A stretch of DNA of 64,000 nt from Flavobacterium sp. SLB02 (GTDB lineage Bacteria; Bacteroidota; Bacteroidia; Flavobacteriales; Flavobacteriaceae), in contig NZ_CP045928.1 of the NCBI RefSeq assembly GCF_009664855.1, positions 1,387,049 to 1,451,048 of the forward strand, given 5' to 3'. The notes beneath the pieces were generated by a model. The model searched no databases. It was not told the origin of the DNA and was given only the letters and a program-made list of their open reading frames with translations. The first letter of the stretch is position 1; each line of letters starts with the position of its first letter. Below are positions 45,761-54,898 of this stretch, piece by piece. A program made the translations under genes and the position numbers.

Positions 45761-48316
45761 ATGGATGAATTATTAGCTGCAAAAAAGGAAACAATTATTT
45801 ACACTCAGGATGAAGCAATTCAGACTTCTTTAGAATATTTTAAAGGAGATAGTCTTGCGGCAACAGTTTGGGTAAGCAAGTATGCTCTTAAAGATTCTCA
45901 GGGTAATATTTTCGAAAAATCACCCAATGATATGCACCATCGTATTGCGTCAGAAATTGCGCGAATCGAAAGTAGGTATGCAAATCCGCTTAGCGAAAAA
46001 GAAGTTTTTGATCTCATTAAAGATTTTAAATATCTCGTGCCTCAGGGAAGTCCAATGACCGGAATAGGAAATCCGTTTCAGGTGGCGTCATTGTCGAATT
46101 GTTTTGTAATTGGTAATGATAACTCGGACTCGTATGGTGGAATCATGAAAACCGATCAGGAACAAGTTCAGTTAATGAAGCGAAGAGGAGGAGTAGGACA
46201 TGATTTGTCGCATGTTCGACCAAAAGGTTCTCCGGTTAGAAATTCTGCTTTAACCTCTACAGGATTGGTTCCTTTTATGGAGCGTTATTCAAACTCAACT
46301 CGCGAAGTGGCTCAGGATGGCCGTCGAGGCGCTTTGATGCTTTCGGTTTCTGTAAATCATCCCGATGCTGCCGATTTTATTGATGCCAAAATGGAACAGG
46401 GAAAAGTAACCGGTGCCAATGTTTCGGTGAGAATTGATGATATTTTTATGAAAGCAGTAAAAGACGATGCTTTATACGAACAGAAATATCCTATTTTTAG
46501 CGATAAACCGTTGTATTCTAAAGTAATAAAAGCAAAAGAACTTTGGGACAAAATCATTCACAATGCCTGGAAATCGGCTGAGCCTGGAATTTTATTCTGG
46601 GACACTATTATCAACGAATCTTTGCCGGACTGTTATGCTGATTTAGGATACAAAACCTTATCTACGAATCCGTGTGGCGAGATCCCGCTTTGTGCTTATG
46701 ATTCTTGTCGTTTATTGGCAATAAACCTTTTTTCGTATGTCATTCAGCCTTTCACGAAAGTGGCCTCTTTTGATTTTGAACTTTTCAAAAAACATGTAGC
46801 CGCAGCTCAAAGAATAATGGATGATATTATTGATCTTGAACTGGAAAAAATTGACGCTATTTTAGAAAAAATCAATCAGGATCCGGAAAGTGATGAGGTA
46901 AAAATGGTAGAGAAAAATCTTTGGTTAAACATCAAACATAAAGCCAATGAAGGCCGTCGTACCGGAATTGGAATCACTGCCGAAGGCGATATGCTGGCAG
47001 CATTAGGTTTACGTTACGGAAGCGACGAAGGTATTTTATTTGCTGAAAAAATTCATGAAACCCTTGCATTGGAAGCCTACCGCGGATCAGTAAATCTGGC
47101 AAAAGAACGCGGAATGTTTACTATCTACGATGCTAAAAGAGAGAAGAACAATCCGTTTTTACTTCGATTAAAAAAAGCCGATGCAGAATTATATAACCAA
47201 ATGCAAAAATACGGCCGTCGTAATATTGCATTATTGACAATCGCACCAACGGGAACTACAAGTTTGATGACGCAAACTACATCTGGTATTGAGCCAGTTT
47301 TTCTCCCGGTTTATAAACGAAGAAGAAAAGTAAATCCAAATGATAAGGACGCCAGAGTTGATTTTGTAGATGAATTAGGAGATAGTTGGGAAGAATATGT
47401 GGTGTTTCATCACCGATTCAAAGAATGGATGCTGATCAACGGATACGATACTTCTAAAAACTACAGTGAGGAAGAAATTGATGTATTGGTCGAAAAATCG
47501 CCGTATTACAAAGCTACCAGTAATGATATCGATTGGCTGAATAAAGTAAAAATGCAGGGAAAAATCCAGAAATGGGTGGATCATTCCATTTCAGTAACCA
47601 TAAATGTACCCAACGAAACACCAGAGGAAATGGTGAACAAACTGTATATGGAAGCTTGGGAAGCCGGATGTAAAGGTGTTACTGTGTATCGTGATGGTTC
47701 ACGTTCAGGAGTTTTAATTTCGAATACAGAAAAGAAAGAAGAACCTACTGAAACGCATTCCAGTACTTTTACAACCAAACGTCCGCAAATATTAGAAGCC
47801 GATGTAGTGCGTTTTCAAAACAGTAAAGACAAATGGATCGCTTTTATCGGATTATTAGATGGCAAACCGTATGAAATTTTTACTGGTTTGGTAGATGATC
47901 AAGATGGTATTTTGATTCCGCGTTGGGTTTCTGAAGGCTTGATTATCAAAAATAAAAATGAAGACGGAAATACCCGCTACGATTTTCAATATAAAAATAC
48001 AAGAGGATACAAAACTACGATCGAAGGACTTTCGCATAAATTTAATCCAGAATATTGGAATTATGCCAAACTAATTTCAAGTACCCTAAGACACGGAATG
48101 CCTATTGATAAAGTAGTAGATTTAATTAGCAGTTTACAACTAGACAGCGAATCTATAAATACCTGGAAAAATGGCGTATCGCGTGCCCTGAAACGCTACA
48201 TCGTAGACGGAACAGAAGTACGCGGACAAAAATGCAGCAATTGCAACTCAGATAATCTTATTTATCAGGAAGGTTGTCTTACTTGCAGCGATTGCGGTTC
48301 GTCTAAGTGCGGTTAA
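45761..48316 (+). CDS. nrdJ: Adenosylcobalamin-dependent (class II) ribonucleotide reductase
   Basis: The ATG at 45761 (MDELLAAKKETIIYTQDEAI) is preferred; a frame extending 32 codons further upstream reads as hydrophobic AT-rich filler. The 851-residue protein has class II features: SLSNCFVIGNDNSDSYGGIM near residue 115, TNPCGEIPLCAYDSCRLLAI near 305, and APTGTTSLMTQTTSGIEPVF near 500. The C-terminus carries a zinc-ribbon-like tail with CSNCNSDN and CLTCSDCGSSKCG, whose cysteines reduce the active site. It makes deoxyribonucleotides without oxygen or iron-tyrosyl radical and needs vitamin B12. Confidence 0.94.
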   Translation: MDELLAAKKETIIYTQDEAIQTSLEYFKGDSLAATVWVSKYALKDSQGNIFEKSPNDMHHRIASEIARIESRYANPLSEKEVFDLIKDFKYLVPQGSPMTGIGNPFQVASLSNCFVIGNDNSDSYGGIMKTDQEQVQLMKRRGGVGHDLSHVRPKGSPVRNSALTSTGLVPFMERYSNSTREVAQDGRRGALMLSVSVNHPDAADFIDAKMEQGKVTGANVSVRIDDIFMKAVKDDALYEQKYPIFSDKPLYSKVIKAKELWDKIIHNAWKSAEPGILFWDTIINESLPDCYADLGYKTLSTNPCGEIPLCAYDSCRLLAINLFSYVIQPFTKVASFDFELFKKHVAAAQRIMDDIIDLELEKIDAILEKINQDPESDEVKMVEKNLWLNIKHKANEGRRTGIGITAEGDMLAALGLRYGSDEGILFAEKIHETLALEAYRGSVNLAKERGMFTIYDAKREKNNPFLLRLKKADAELYNQMQKYGRRNIALLTIAPTGTTSLMTQTTSGIEPVFLPVYKRRRKVNPNDKDARVDFVDELGDSWEEYVVFHHRFKEWMLINGYDTSKNYSEEEIDVLVEKSPYYKATSNDIDWLNKVKMQGKIQKWVDHSISVTINVPNETPEEMVNKLYMEAWEAGCKGVTVYRDGSRSGVLISNTEKKEEPTETHSSTFTTKRPQILEADVVRFQNSKDKWIAFIGLLDGKPYEIFTGLVDDQDGILIPRWVSEGLIIKNKNEDGNTRYDFQYKNTRGYKTTIEGLSHKFNPEYWNYAKLISSTLRHGMPIDKVVDLISSLQLDSESINTWKNGVSRALKRYIVDGTEVRGQKCSNCNSDNLIYQEGCLTCSDCGSSKCG

Positions 48317-48319
48317 TTT

Positions 48320-48515
48320 TCTTTGCCACGAAGGCGCTAATACGCTAAGTTTTTTATAAAGTTTTGCCACCAAGGTACCAAATAACAAAGTTTTTTTATA
48401 ATTTATAAATGATTGAAAGCTTTGTGACTTGGTGCCTTCATGGCACTTTTTATTTTACCCAAAGCAATAAAGAATCTTAGTGTCTTTGTTTCTTCGTGGC
48501 ATCAACTTTTTTTCG
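48320..48515. repeat. Nested GCCACGAAGGCGC / CTTAGTGTC inverted repeats
   Basis: This block fills the 312-base gap between the reductase and the next sensor gene. An outer pair (tttgccacgaaggcgctaat with cgctaagtttttt, against aatcttagtgtctttgtttc with ttcgtggcatc) encloses an inner pair (tttgccaccaaggtaccaaa, against ctttgtgacttggtgccttc with atggcac). It would fold into a long double hairpin. The remaining bases to 48628 are AT-rich and likely hold a promoter. Confidence 0.7.
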
Positions 48516-48628
48516 CGTAGGGATTATTTTATTAAAAATTAAGATCAAGGTAAAATCCTATAAACACTGGGATGAAAGTGATTTTTATAACTATATTTTT
48601 ATGATATATATAGAAATTTAGCTTATAA

Positions 48629-51600
48629 TTGTACTATTTACACAAAATCAAAAAAACACCTTTTATTTTGAAGTATTTAGTTTTGCTTTTTACATTGCTA
48701 ATTGGGTTTTCTCCAATGAGTTATGCACAGGACAATCCTGTTAAATTTCTTGATATTTCTGATGGATTGTCTAACAATTCCGTAACTACTATTTTTCAGG
48801 ATAGTGACGGCTATATGTGGTTTGGAACCTATGATGGACTCAATCGTTATGACGGCTATAACTTTAAAGTTTTCCGTAACCGAATCAACGATAAAAAATC
48901 ATTGTTGTTCAATACGATTTATAATATTGAGGGAGACTCTAAAAAAAATATTTGGGTCGGCGGTTCCAATGGTATTTGCATTTACAATAAAACCACAGCC
49001 ACATTTCATAATGTACAATATACTGTATCGGGTAAAAAGCCCGAGGTTTTAAAAGATATTATTCACCAGATGCGTTCTGTTTCGGATAATTTGGTTTTAG
49101 TAGCTTCTCAAAACTTAGGTTTAATTGCTTTCGAAAATGGCTCCTTTGTAGGGAAACACATTGCCTTAAATGTTCCGGGAAACAGAATCACCGTCAATAA
49201 TTATGACGCGATTGCGATTCAGGATGATAAAAAAAATAAACGTAGTTGGGTTTACATCAGGAATGTAGGAGTTTGCAGTTATAGTTATACCTCTAAAAAT
49301 TTAAAAGTCGTTTTCCCGCTTGCTATAGAAGTTAAAGCAATGAAACTGGCCGTTGACGGAAACTTGTTATTAGGAACCGATGAAGGTTTGTTTCTCTTTA
49401 ATACGAAATCCGGCGCGCTGTCTGAGAATTACTTTTCCACCAAAAGCAGCGTTACCGATCTTCTCTTAGATAAAAAAAATGAAATCTGGATTACCACAGA
49501 CGGTTCTGGAATTTATAAAGTCATTGGTAAGAGTAAAAAAGCTATTGCGGCAAATGCAATAAAAGAAAATCAGGTTGCCAAAAGTAATTCGGTTTGGAGT
49601 TTGTACGAAGATAAATCAGGCAACAAATGGTTTGGTTCTTTGCGAGGTGGAATAAGCATGCTCAGTAATACACCTAAATATTTTAAAAGCGTCAAATACA
49701 ATTCAAAAGATCTTGTCGAAAACTTTATCCTGTCTTTTTGCGAAGACGAAAAAAACAATGTTTGGGTCGGTACAGATGGTGCAGGTCTAAAATATTGGGA
49801 CAGGAAAAACAATACGTATACCAATTACACAGGCAAACTTTCCAGCAAATTCATTACCGGAATTGTACGCGACAATAACAACGAAATCTGGCTTTCGACC
49901 TGGGCGGGAGGCGTAAATAAAATTAACCCAAAAACCAATTCGGTTACGCCATATTCCTGTTACAATCCGTACACCAAACAAATCGAAAAGAATATTTGGT
50001 TTGTTTACAAAGATTCAAAAGCCAATATCTGGGCAAGTGGTACAAATGAGGGCGCTTTGTATTTTTTAGACAGGATAAAAAACAGTTTTACACTTTTTGA
50101 TCCCTCGGTTACCAATTTGCAATGCATGACCGAAACCAGCGACGGAAAATTGTGGGCTGGAAATTATAGTTCTTTATTTTCTATCGAAAAAACAACCCGA
50201 AAAATCAATAAAATTACCATTGGAAATCCCGTAAGATGCATTCATGAAGACAAGGATAAAAACCTCTGGCTGGGAACCCAGGAAGGTGGTTTGTTGTTGT
50301 TTGACCGAAAAACAAACACTTTTAAAAGACTAACCACAGATGATGGTTTACCTTCTAACACGGTTTTAAGATTACTCGAAGATAAAGAAGGCAATCTCTG
50401 GATGAGTACCTACAACGGTATTTGCAGGTATGATAAAAAGAGAAAAACATTCCGTAATTTTTCTGTCAATGATGGTTTGCAAAGCAATCAGTTTAGTTTT
50501 AATGCCGGCCTTAAATTATCTACAGGAGAATTTTTGTTTGGAGGAATAAACGGTTTTAATGCCTTTTTTCCCGAAGCCATAAAAGGATTCAATCAAAAAA
50601 ACAACTTACTGCTGTCTGATTTTTATGTCAACAATTTACCTATTGAAGAGAGTAAAAACGACCTGGAATGGGAGAATGGTAAGATCAAGCAAGTAAGCCT
50701 GCCTTATGATCAAACCACATTATCACTCGAGTTTGTAGCTTTGGATTATAACAATGCCGACAAAATAAATTACGCCTATTATTTAGAAGGCTGGGACGAA
50801 CAATGGAATTATGTGGGTCAGGCCCGAAAAGCCAATTATGCCCGATTAACCGAGGGAAAATATGTTTTTAAAGTAAAAACAACCAATTTTAAAGGCGGCT
50901 GGAACAAAGAAGTAAGCTTGATTACTATTGAAGTTTTACCGCCATGGTATAGAACCTGGTGGGCATACGCCTTGTATTTACTGGCAGGTATTGGTGCTAT
51001 TTTTGCTTATTTGCAATACAATAAAAACAAAGAAAAACTAAAATATAAAGTCAAAATTGCTGAACTGGAAAGCAAGAAAGAAAAGGAAATTGCCGAGAAA
51101 CAATCCTCGATGTTTACCTATATTTCGCATGAGTTTAGAACACCGCTTTCGCTGATTATAAATCCACTTAAAAAAGCAGTGCAGAAAGAAAGTGTACAAA
51201 ACGGATCTTCGGGAAGTGATTTGGCCATTGCACACAGAAACGCCAGAAGACTTTTGAGTCTGGTCGATCAGTTGTTGCTTTTCAGGAAAGCAGAGAACGA
51301 TGCAGATTCGCTCAGATTATCTCCTATAAATGTGAATAATCTTTGTAATGAAGTGTACCAATGTTTTGTCAATCAGGCAAAAGATAAAAGTATTCGATAC
51401 AATTTTGGTATTCCCGATCATGAAATTGTGATCATTGGCGATTATGAAAAAATTGAAATCTCGCTGTTCAATTTAATGTCAAATGCTTTTAAATACACTC
51501 CAATTGGCGGAGAAATCAATCTTAAACTTACAGAAAGCGATCACCAGGTTCACTTAGAAATTTCGGATAGCGGAGACGGAATCGAAGCCAAAGATATTGA

Positions 51601-52708
51601 AGTGATTTTCGAAAAATTCAAACAAATAAAATCGAAAGTATCCATTGGAACCGGTTTTGGAATCGGACTTTATATCGTCAAACATTTTGTCGACAAACAC
51701 AAAGGAACCGTAAGTTGTACAAGTGAAATTGGAATAGGAAGTACTTTTAAACTCACATTTCTAAAAGGAGACAGCCATTTTGATAATGTAGAAATTACAA
51801 ATGAAATCCCAAAAAGAAGCCAGCTGTTTGATGAACTTATTATAGATGATGGTCAGGAGAATCAGACCGCGAATCCTTCAGTTTCAGAAAGTGATTTCCA
51901 AAAAATCATGCTTACCGATAAACGGATGGTTTTGATTATTGATGATAATGTCGAAATAAGAGCTTATCTGATCAAATTATTTTCAGAATCCTATATGGTT
52001 TACAGCGCAGAAAATGGGGAAGAAGGTCTAAAACTGACCAAGAAACACATGCCTGACCTGGTGATTAGTGATATCACGATGGAAGAAATGGATGGTTTGG
52101 AATTGTGCCGAAAAATAAAAGAAAATGACGCTTTGTCTCACATTCCGGTTATTTTACTAACAGCATCAAAAAATCCCGAAACCCATCTGCAGGGAATCAA
52201 TGACGGAGCCGATGATTATATCACCAAACCTTTTGATGATGATATTCTCGTTGCGCGCGTAGAATCGTTGCTGCGAAACCGCAGCAATTTGCGCACCTAT
52301 TTCTTAGATAGTATCACGCTCAAAGAGAATACCCAGAAAGTACCGCAGGAATATCAGGAAATTCTCAAAAAGTGTATTGAGATTGTCGAGGCCAATATTC
52401 ATAAAAGAGATTTTACAATAAAAAACTTTGCCCTTGAGATGGGAATGAGTCATCGAACATTGTACACGAAAATTAAAATCATTTCAGGCCAGACCCTAAA
52501 TGCTTTTATCCGTTCGGTTCGAATTCGAAGAGCGGCTATGTTAATGCTTACCGAAGATATCAATATTACCCAGGCAAGTGCCGAAGTAGGTTTTGAAGAC
52601 CCTAAATATTTCAGACAGCAATTTGTAAAACTCTTCGGAATGACGCCTTCTGAATACATCAAAAAGTACAAGAGTTCTTTCAACTCAGATCTTAATGTTA
52701 TTAAATAG
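48629..52708 (+). CDS. Hybrid two-component system sensor with propeller domain (third utilisation locus)
   Basis: No ATG precedes the signal peptide: the frame opens with TTG at 48629 or 48668 and the first ATG falls after the hydrophobic core, so a non-ATG start is inferred. The 1359-residue protein has a signal peptide (ends SPMSYAQ), a periplasmic two-component propeller (about 35-690, many IW-x-GT-x-x-GL-x-x-Y repeats), a Y_Y_Y domain (about 690-770), one membrane helix (about 777-797), a histidine kinase (FTYISHEFRTPLSLI, about 833; NLMSNAFKYTP, about 947), a receiver (ISDITMEEMDG, about 1146) and an AraC domain (about 1250-1350). It should sense oligosaccharides and turn on the downstream locus. 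Confidence 0.95.
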   Translation: MYYLHKIKKTPFILKYLVLLFTLLIGFSPMSYAQDNPVKFLDISDGLSNNSVTTIFQDSDGYMWFGTYDGLNRYDGYNFKVFRNRINDKKSLLFNTIYNIEGDSKKNIWVGGSNGICIYNKTTATFHNVQYTVSGKKPEVLKDIIHQMRSVSDNLVLVASQNLGLIAFENGSFVGKHIALNVPGNRITVNNYDAIAIQDDKKNKRSWVYIRNVGVCSYSYTSKNLKVVFPLAIEVKAMKLAVDGNLLLGTDEGLFLFNTKSGALSENYFSTKSSVTDLLLDKKNEIWITTDGSGIYKVIGKSKKAIAANAIKENQVAKSNSVWSLYEDKSGNKWFGSLRGGISMLSNTPKYFKSVKYNSKDLVENFILSFCEDEKNNVWVGTDGAGLKYWDRKNNTYTNYTGKLSSKFITGIVRDNNNEIWLSTWAGGVNKINPKTNSVTPYSCYNPYTKQIEKNIWFVYKDSKANIWASGTNEGALYFLDRIKNSFTLFDPSVTNLQCMTETSDGKLWAGNYSSLFSIEKTTRKINKITIGNPVRCIHEDKDKNLWLGTQEGGLLLFDRKTNTFKRLTTDDGLPSNTVLRLLEDKEGNLWMSTYNGICRYDKKRKTFRNFSVNDGLQSNQFSFNAGLKLSTGEFLFGGINGFNAFFPEAIKGFNQKNNLLLSDFYVNNLPIEESKNDLEWENGKIKQVSLPYDQTTLSLEFVALDYNNADKINYAYYLEGWDEQWNYVGQARKANYARLTEGKYVFKVKTTNFKGGWNKEVSLITIEVLPPWYRTWWAYALYLLAGIGAIFAYLQYNKNKEKLKYKVKIAELESKKEKEIAEKQSSMFTYISHEFRTPLSLIINPLKKAVQKESVQNGSSGSDLAIAHRNARRLLSLVDQLLLFRKAENDADSLRLSPINVNNLCNEVYQCFVNQAKDKSIRYNFGIPDHEIVIIGDYEKIEISLFNLMSNAFKYTPIGGEINLKLTESDHQVHLEISDSGDGIEAKDIEVIFEKFKQIKSKVSIGTGFGIGLYIVKHFVDKHKGTVSCTSEIGIGSTFKLTFLKGDSHFDNVEITNEIPKRSQLFDELIIDDGQENQTANPSVSESDFQKIMLTDKRMVLIIDDNVEIRAYLIKLFSESYMVYSAENGEEGLKLTKKHMPDLVISDITMEEMDGLELCRKIKENDALSHIPVILLTASKNPETHLQGINDGADDYITKPFDDDILVARVESLLRNRSNLRTYFLDSITLKENTQKVPQEYQEILKKCIEIVEANIHKRDFTIKNFALEMGMSHRTLYTKIKIISGQTLNAFIRSVRIRRAAMLMLTEDINITQASAEVGFEDPKYFRQQFVKLFGMTPSEYIKKYKSSFNSDLNVIK

Positions 52709-52726
52709 ATTTTTAAGCTCAAACTT

Positions 52727-52830
52727 GTCATTTCGACCGAAGGGAGAAATCTTCGCAAGTAACTCTGCAACGAAAGTCTAATTTTTGTAGAGCTTCTCGT
52801 GGAGATTTCTCCTCCGGCAAAATGATAAAT
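52727..52830. repeat. TCATTTCGACCGAAGGGAG palindromic element
   Basis: The element starts tgtcatttcgaccgaaggga and ends in a near-complementary ggagatttctcctccggcaa with aatgat, forming a long imperfect hairpin directly after the sensor gene. I recall similar sequences repeated in other Flavobacteriia. It may terminate or stabilise the sensor transcript. Confidence 0.65.
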
Positions 52831-53455
52831 CTTGAGTTGATATCTTATTGTCAAAAAAAAACGCAAACGTTTTAGCTGTAAAACATCATTTTATTTACTA
52901 ATTACATATAATTCAAAAATACACTAGTATTTTTTCATAGTCCTTAATTTTTAATCCAAAATAATAGTTAATTGCAATTTTGACCTCCTTTTTTTTCCAT
53001 TTTACCCCTCCTTAAAAGTGTTGATTATACATTTCTTTGCACTTATAGTAATCTGTTAGTTGAATTACTGTGTATAATATAAGTGTTTATTTTACGATAA
53101 GTTTTTTGATCTGTTTAAAGGAATTGAGCCTTCCTTGAAATAAGATAGTAAGAGTTGGTTTTACATGTTTACTTATCAAACCCGCAGTGAAAGCTGCGGG
53201 GTAAAATAAAGTTTAATTGTACAATTAGACCCGTAAGAAGTTGTCTTATTAAGACGAGAAGTATATAAAGAAAAAAGAAAAAAAGTAGCTAACAATTAAC
53301 CAAACCCAATAATATGAAAATAACCACATAATGAATTTTTGTTCTTCTGTTTTTCCCCTAAAAAAATAGTAGCAACAATATCCTGACAAATTAACCTACA
53401 GAATTTTTTAAACTATCACTTTACAATACCTAACTAACCTAACCTTAAAAATCAA
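52831..53455 (+). promoter_or_regulatory. Long leader upstream of the third utilisation operon
   Basis: About 625 bases carry no credible gene. They are strongly AT-rich except for one GC-rich hairpin at 53181-53200 (cccgcag and ctgcggg, six-base loop). There is no T-run after it, so it is not a simple terminator. A promoter with near-consensus tacatttc / tttctttg lies near 53028-53038. The leader could contain a regulatory RNA as known for Bacteroides utilisation loci, but nothing here proves it. Confidence 0.4.
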
Positions 53456-54853
53456 ATGAAAAAAAATGTATTTTTATTTTTTCTTGCTGTTTTTGCTGTT
53501 CTTTTTACAGGATGTCAAAATAACGAATCTGATTTTCCAAGTTCTGATAATCCTACTGTTGTTGTTTCGACAAAGGAAATTTACGGAGCACCAAGCAGGA
53601 AATTTGAAATTAAAGCCGCTTTGGCTGACGATTTAGGATTAAAAAGCGTGAGAATTCAAATCCCTGAATTATCACTCGATAAAGTCATTGCTTTTGCAAC
53701 TGATCCCTTACTTAAATCATACGATTTGAGTTATTTTTTTGAAGTTCCTGCCAATAGAGGAACCTCTGAAGCTTTCAAAATAAAATTAACCATTACCGAT
53801 GTTTCAGGCAACGCAATTGATCAAGACATTAACTTACGTCTTGACGGAGAATTTGCTGCGCCATCCATAACTATGATAACTCCAAAAGAAGGAGGCGTTA
53901 TTTTATTGTCGACAAGCAATCAAATGCCGGTAAATTTTGTTGTGAATGACGATTCAGGAATCGATTTTATTCAAATTCAGTGTGCTGCATTGGGTATCGA
54001 CGAAACAGTTCAATTAACAGGATCACCTCAGTCGTATACTTTTAATAAAACCTACACTTTACCGGTAACGGCTGATAATTACACTTTAACAATTACGGCA
54101 AAAGACAAATTTGCGATTCCAAATACCGGAACATTAAATGTAAATGTTATTGCTACAAATGAGTATCCGGCCATCTACTTATGCGATCAGCCAAAAGGAA
54201 CAAATCTTACCACTGATGCTGTTGGAGTTCCGATGTATTTCCATGACAAAAACGGACAAGATTTCGAATTCAAATATTATGCAGAGAAAGACAATAAAGA
54301 AATTTATTTCTTAGGTCAGGAATCTGGTTTTGCGCCACATTGTTTTGGTTTAAATGCTTCAGGAGAATTGGCAGATGATGTGGCTTCGACACCAATTATC
54401 TTACCTACAAAAGGATATTATGTAATAAAAGTAAATCCAAATACTTTAAAATATACTGCCACTAAGTATACGCCTTCAAGCAAAGTCTGGGCAGATGTAG
54501 CCAACGGATTATGGCATGATGAGGAAGCAAAAAGAAAACCTTTTGTGAGTGTTTGCGGATCAGGAATTCAAGGTGCTGACTGGGATACCTGGACGGCTTG
54601 GGTTCAAACAGGATTGCACTTAGCCAATAATCCAAATAACCCTTACCAATTAGTAGGAGAGTATACCCTGACAGGAACTATGGAGGCAACTTTCACAGGT
54701 CAGTGGTGGAATCCATCATGGAGGTTAATTAAAAACGGTATTGCCACAATGTCGCCGGGAGAAAACGGAAATGCTAAATATCCTGCAGCTCCGGGAGTTT
54801 ACAAAGTAGTGCTGGATACCGAATTGGAAAGACTTTTTGTTACTAAAAAATAG
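53456..54853 (+). CDS. SusE/SusF-like surface lipoprotein
   Basis: The 465-residue lipoprotein has its cysteine near residue 20 (VLFTGCQNNESDFPSSD) with acidic residues after it. The body consists of two bacterial immunoglobulin-like sandwiches (about 35-130 and 135-225), then a C-terminal starch-binding-like region with WADVANGLWHDEEAKRKPFV and a closing WRLIKNGIATMSPGENGNAK. It stands directly before susC, so it is probably a cell-surface glycan-binding protein. Specificity cannot be read from sequence. Confidence 0.8.
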   Translation: MKKNVFLFFLAVFAVLFTGCQNNESDFPSSDNPTVVVSTKEIYGAPSRKFEIKAALADDLGLKSVRIQIPELSLDKVIAFATDPLLKSYDLSYFFEVPANRGTSEAFKIKLTITDVSGNAIDQDINLRLDGEFAAPSITMITPKEGGVILLSTSNQMPVNFVVNDDSGIDFIQIQCAALGIDETVQLTGSPQSYTFNKTYTLPVTADNYTLTITAKDKFAIPNTGTLNVNVIATNEYPAIYLCDQPKGTNLTTDAVGVPMYFHDKNGQDFEFKYYAEKDNKEIYFLGQESGFAPHCFGLNASGELADDVASTPIILPTKGYYVIKVNPNTLKYTATKYTPSSKVWADVANGLWHDEEAKRKPFVSVCGSGIQGADWDTWTAWVQTGLHLANNPNNPYQLVGEYTLTGTMEATFTGQWWNPSWRLIKNGIATMSPGENGNAKYPAAPGVYKVVLDTELERLFVTKK

Positions 54854-54898
54854 TAGGTTATACTCTGGCTATAACATTTAATTAAAAAATATCTTAAT

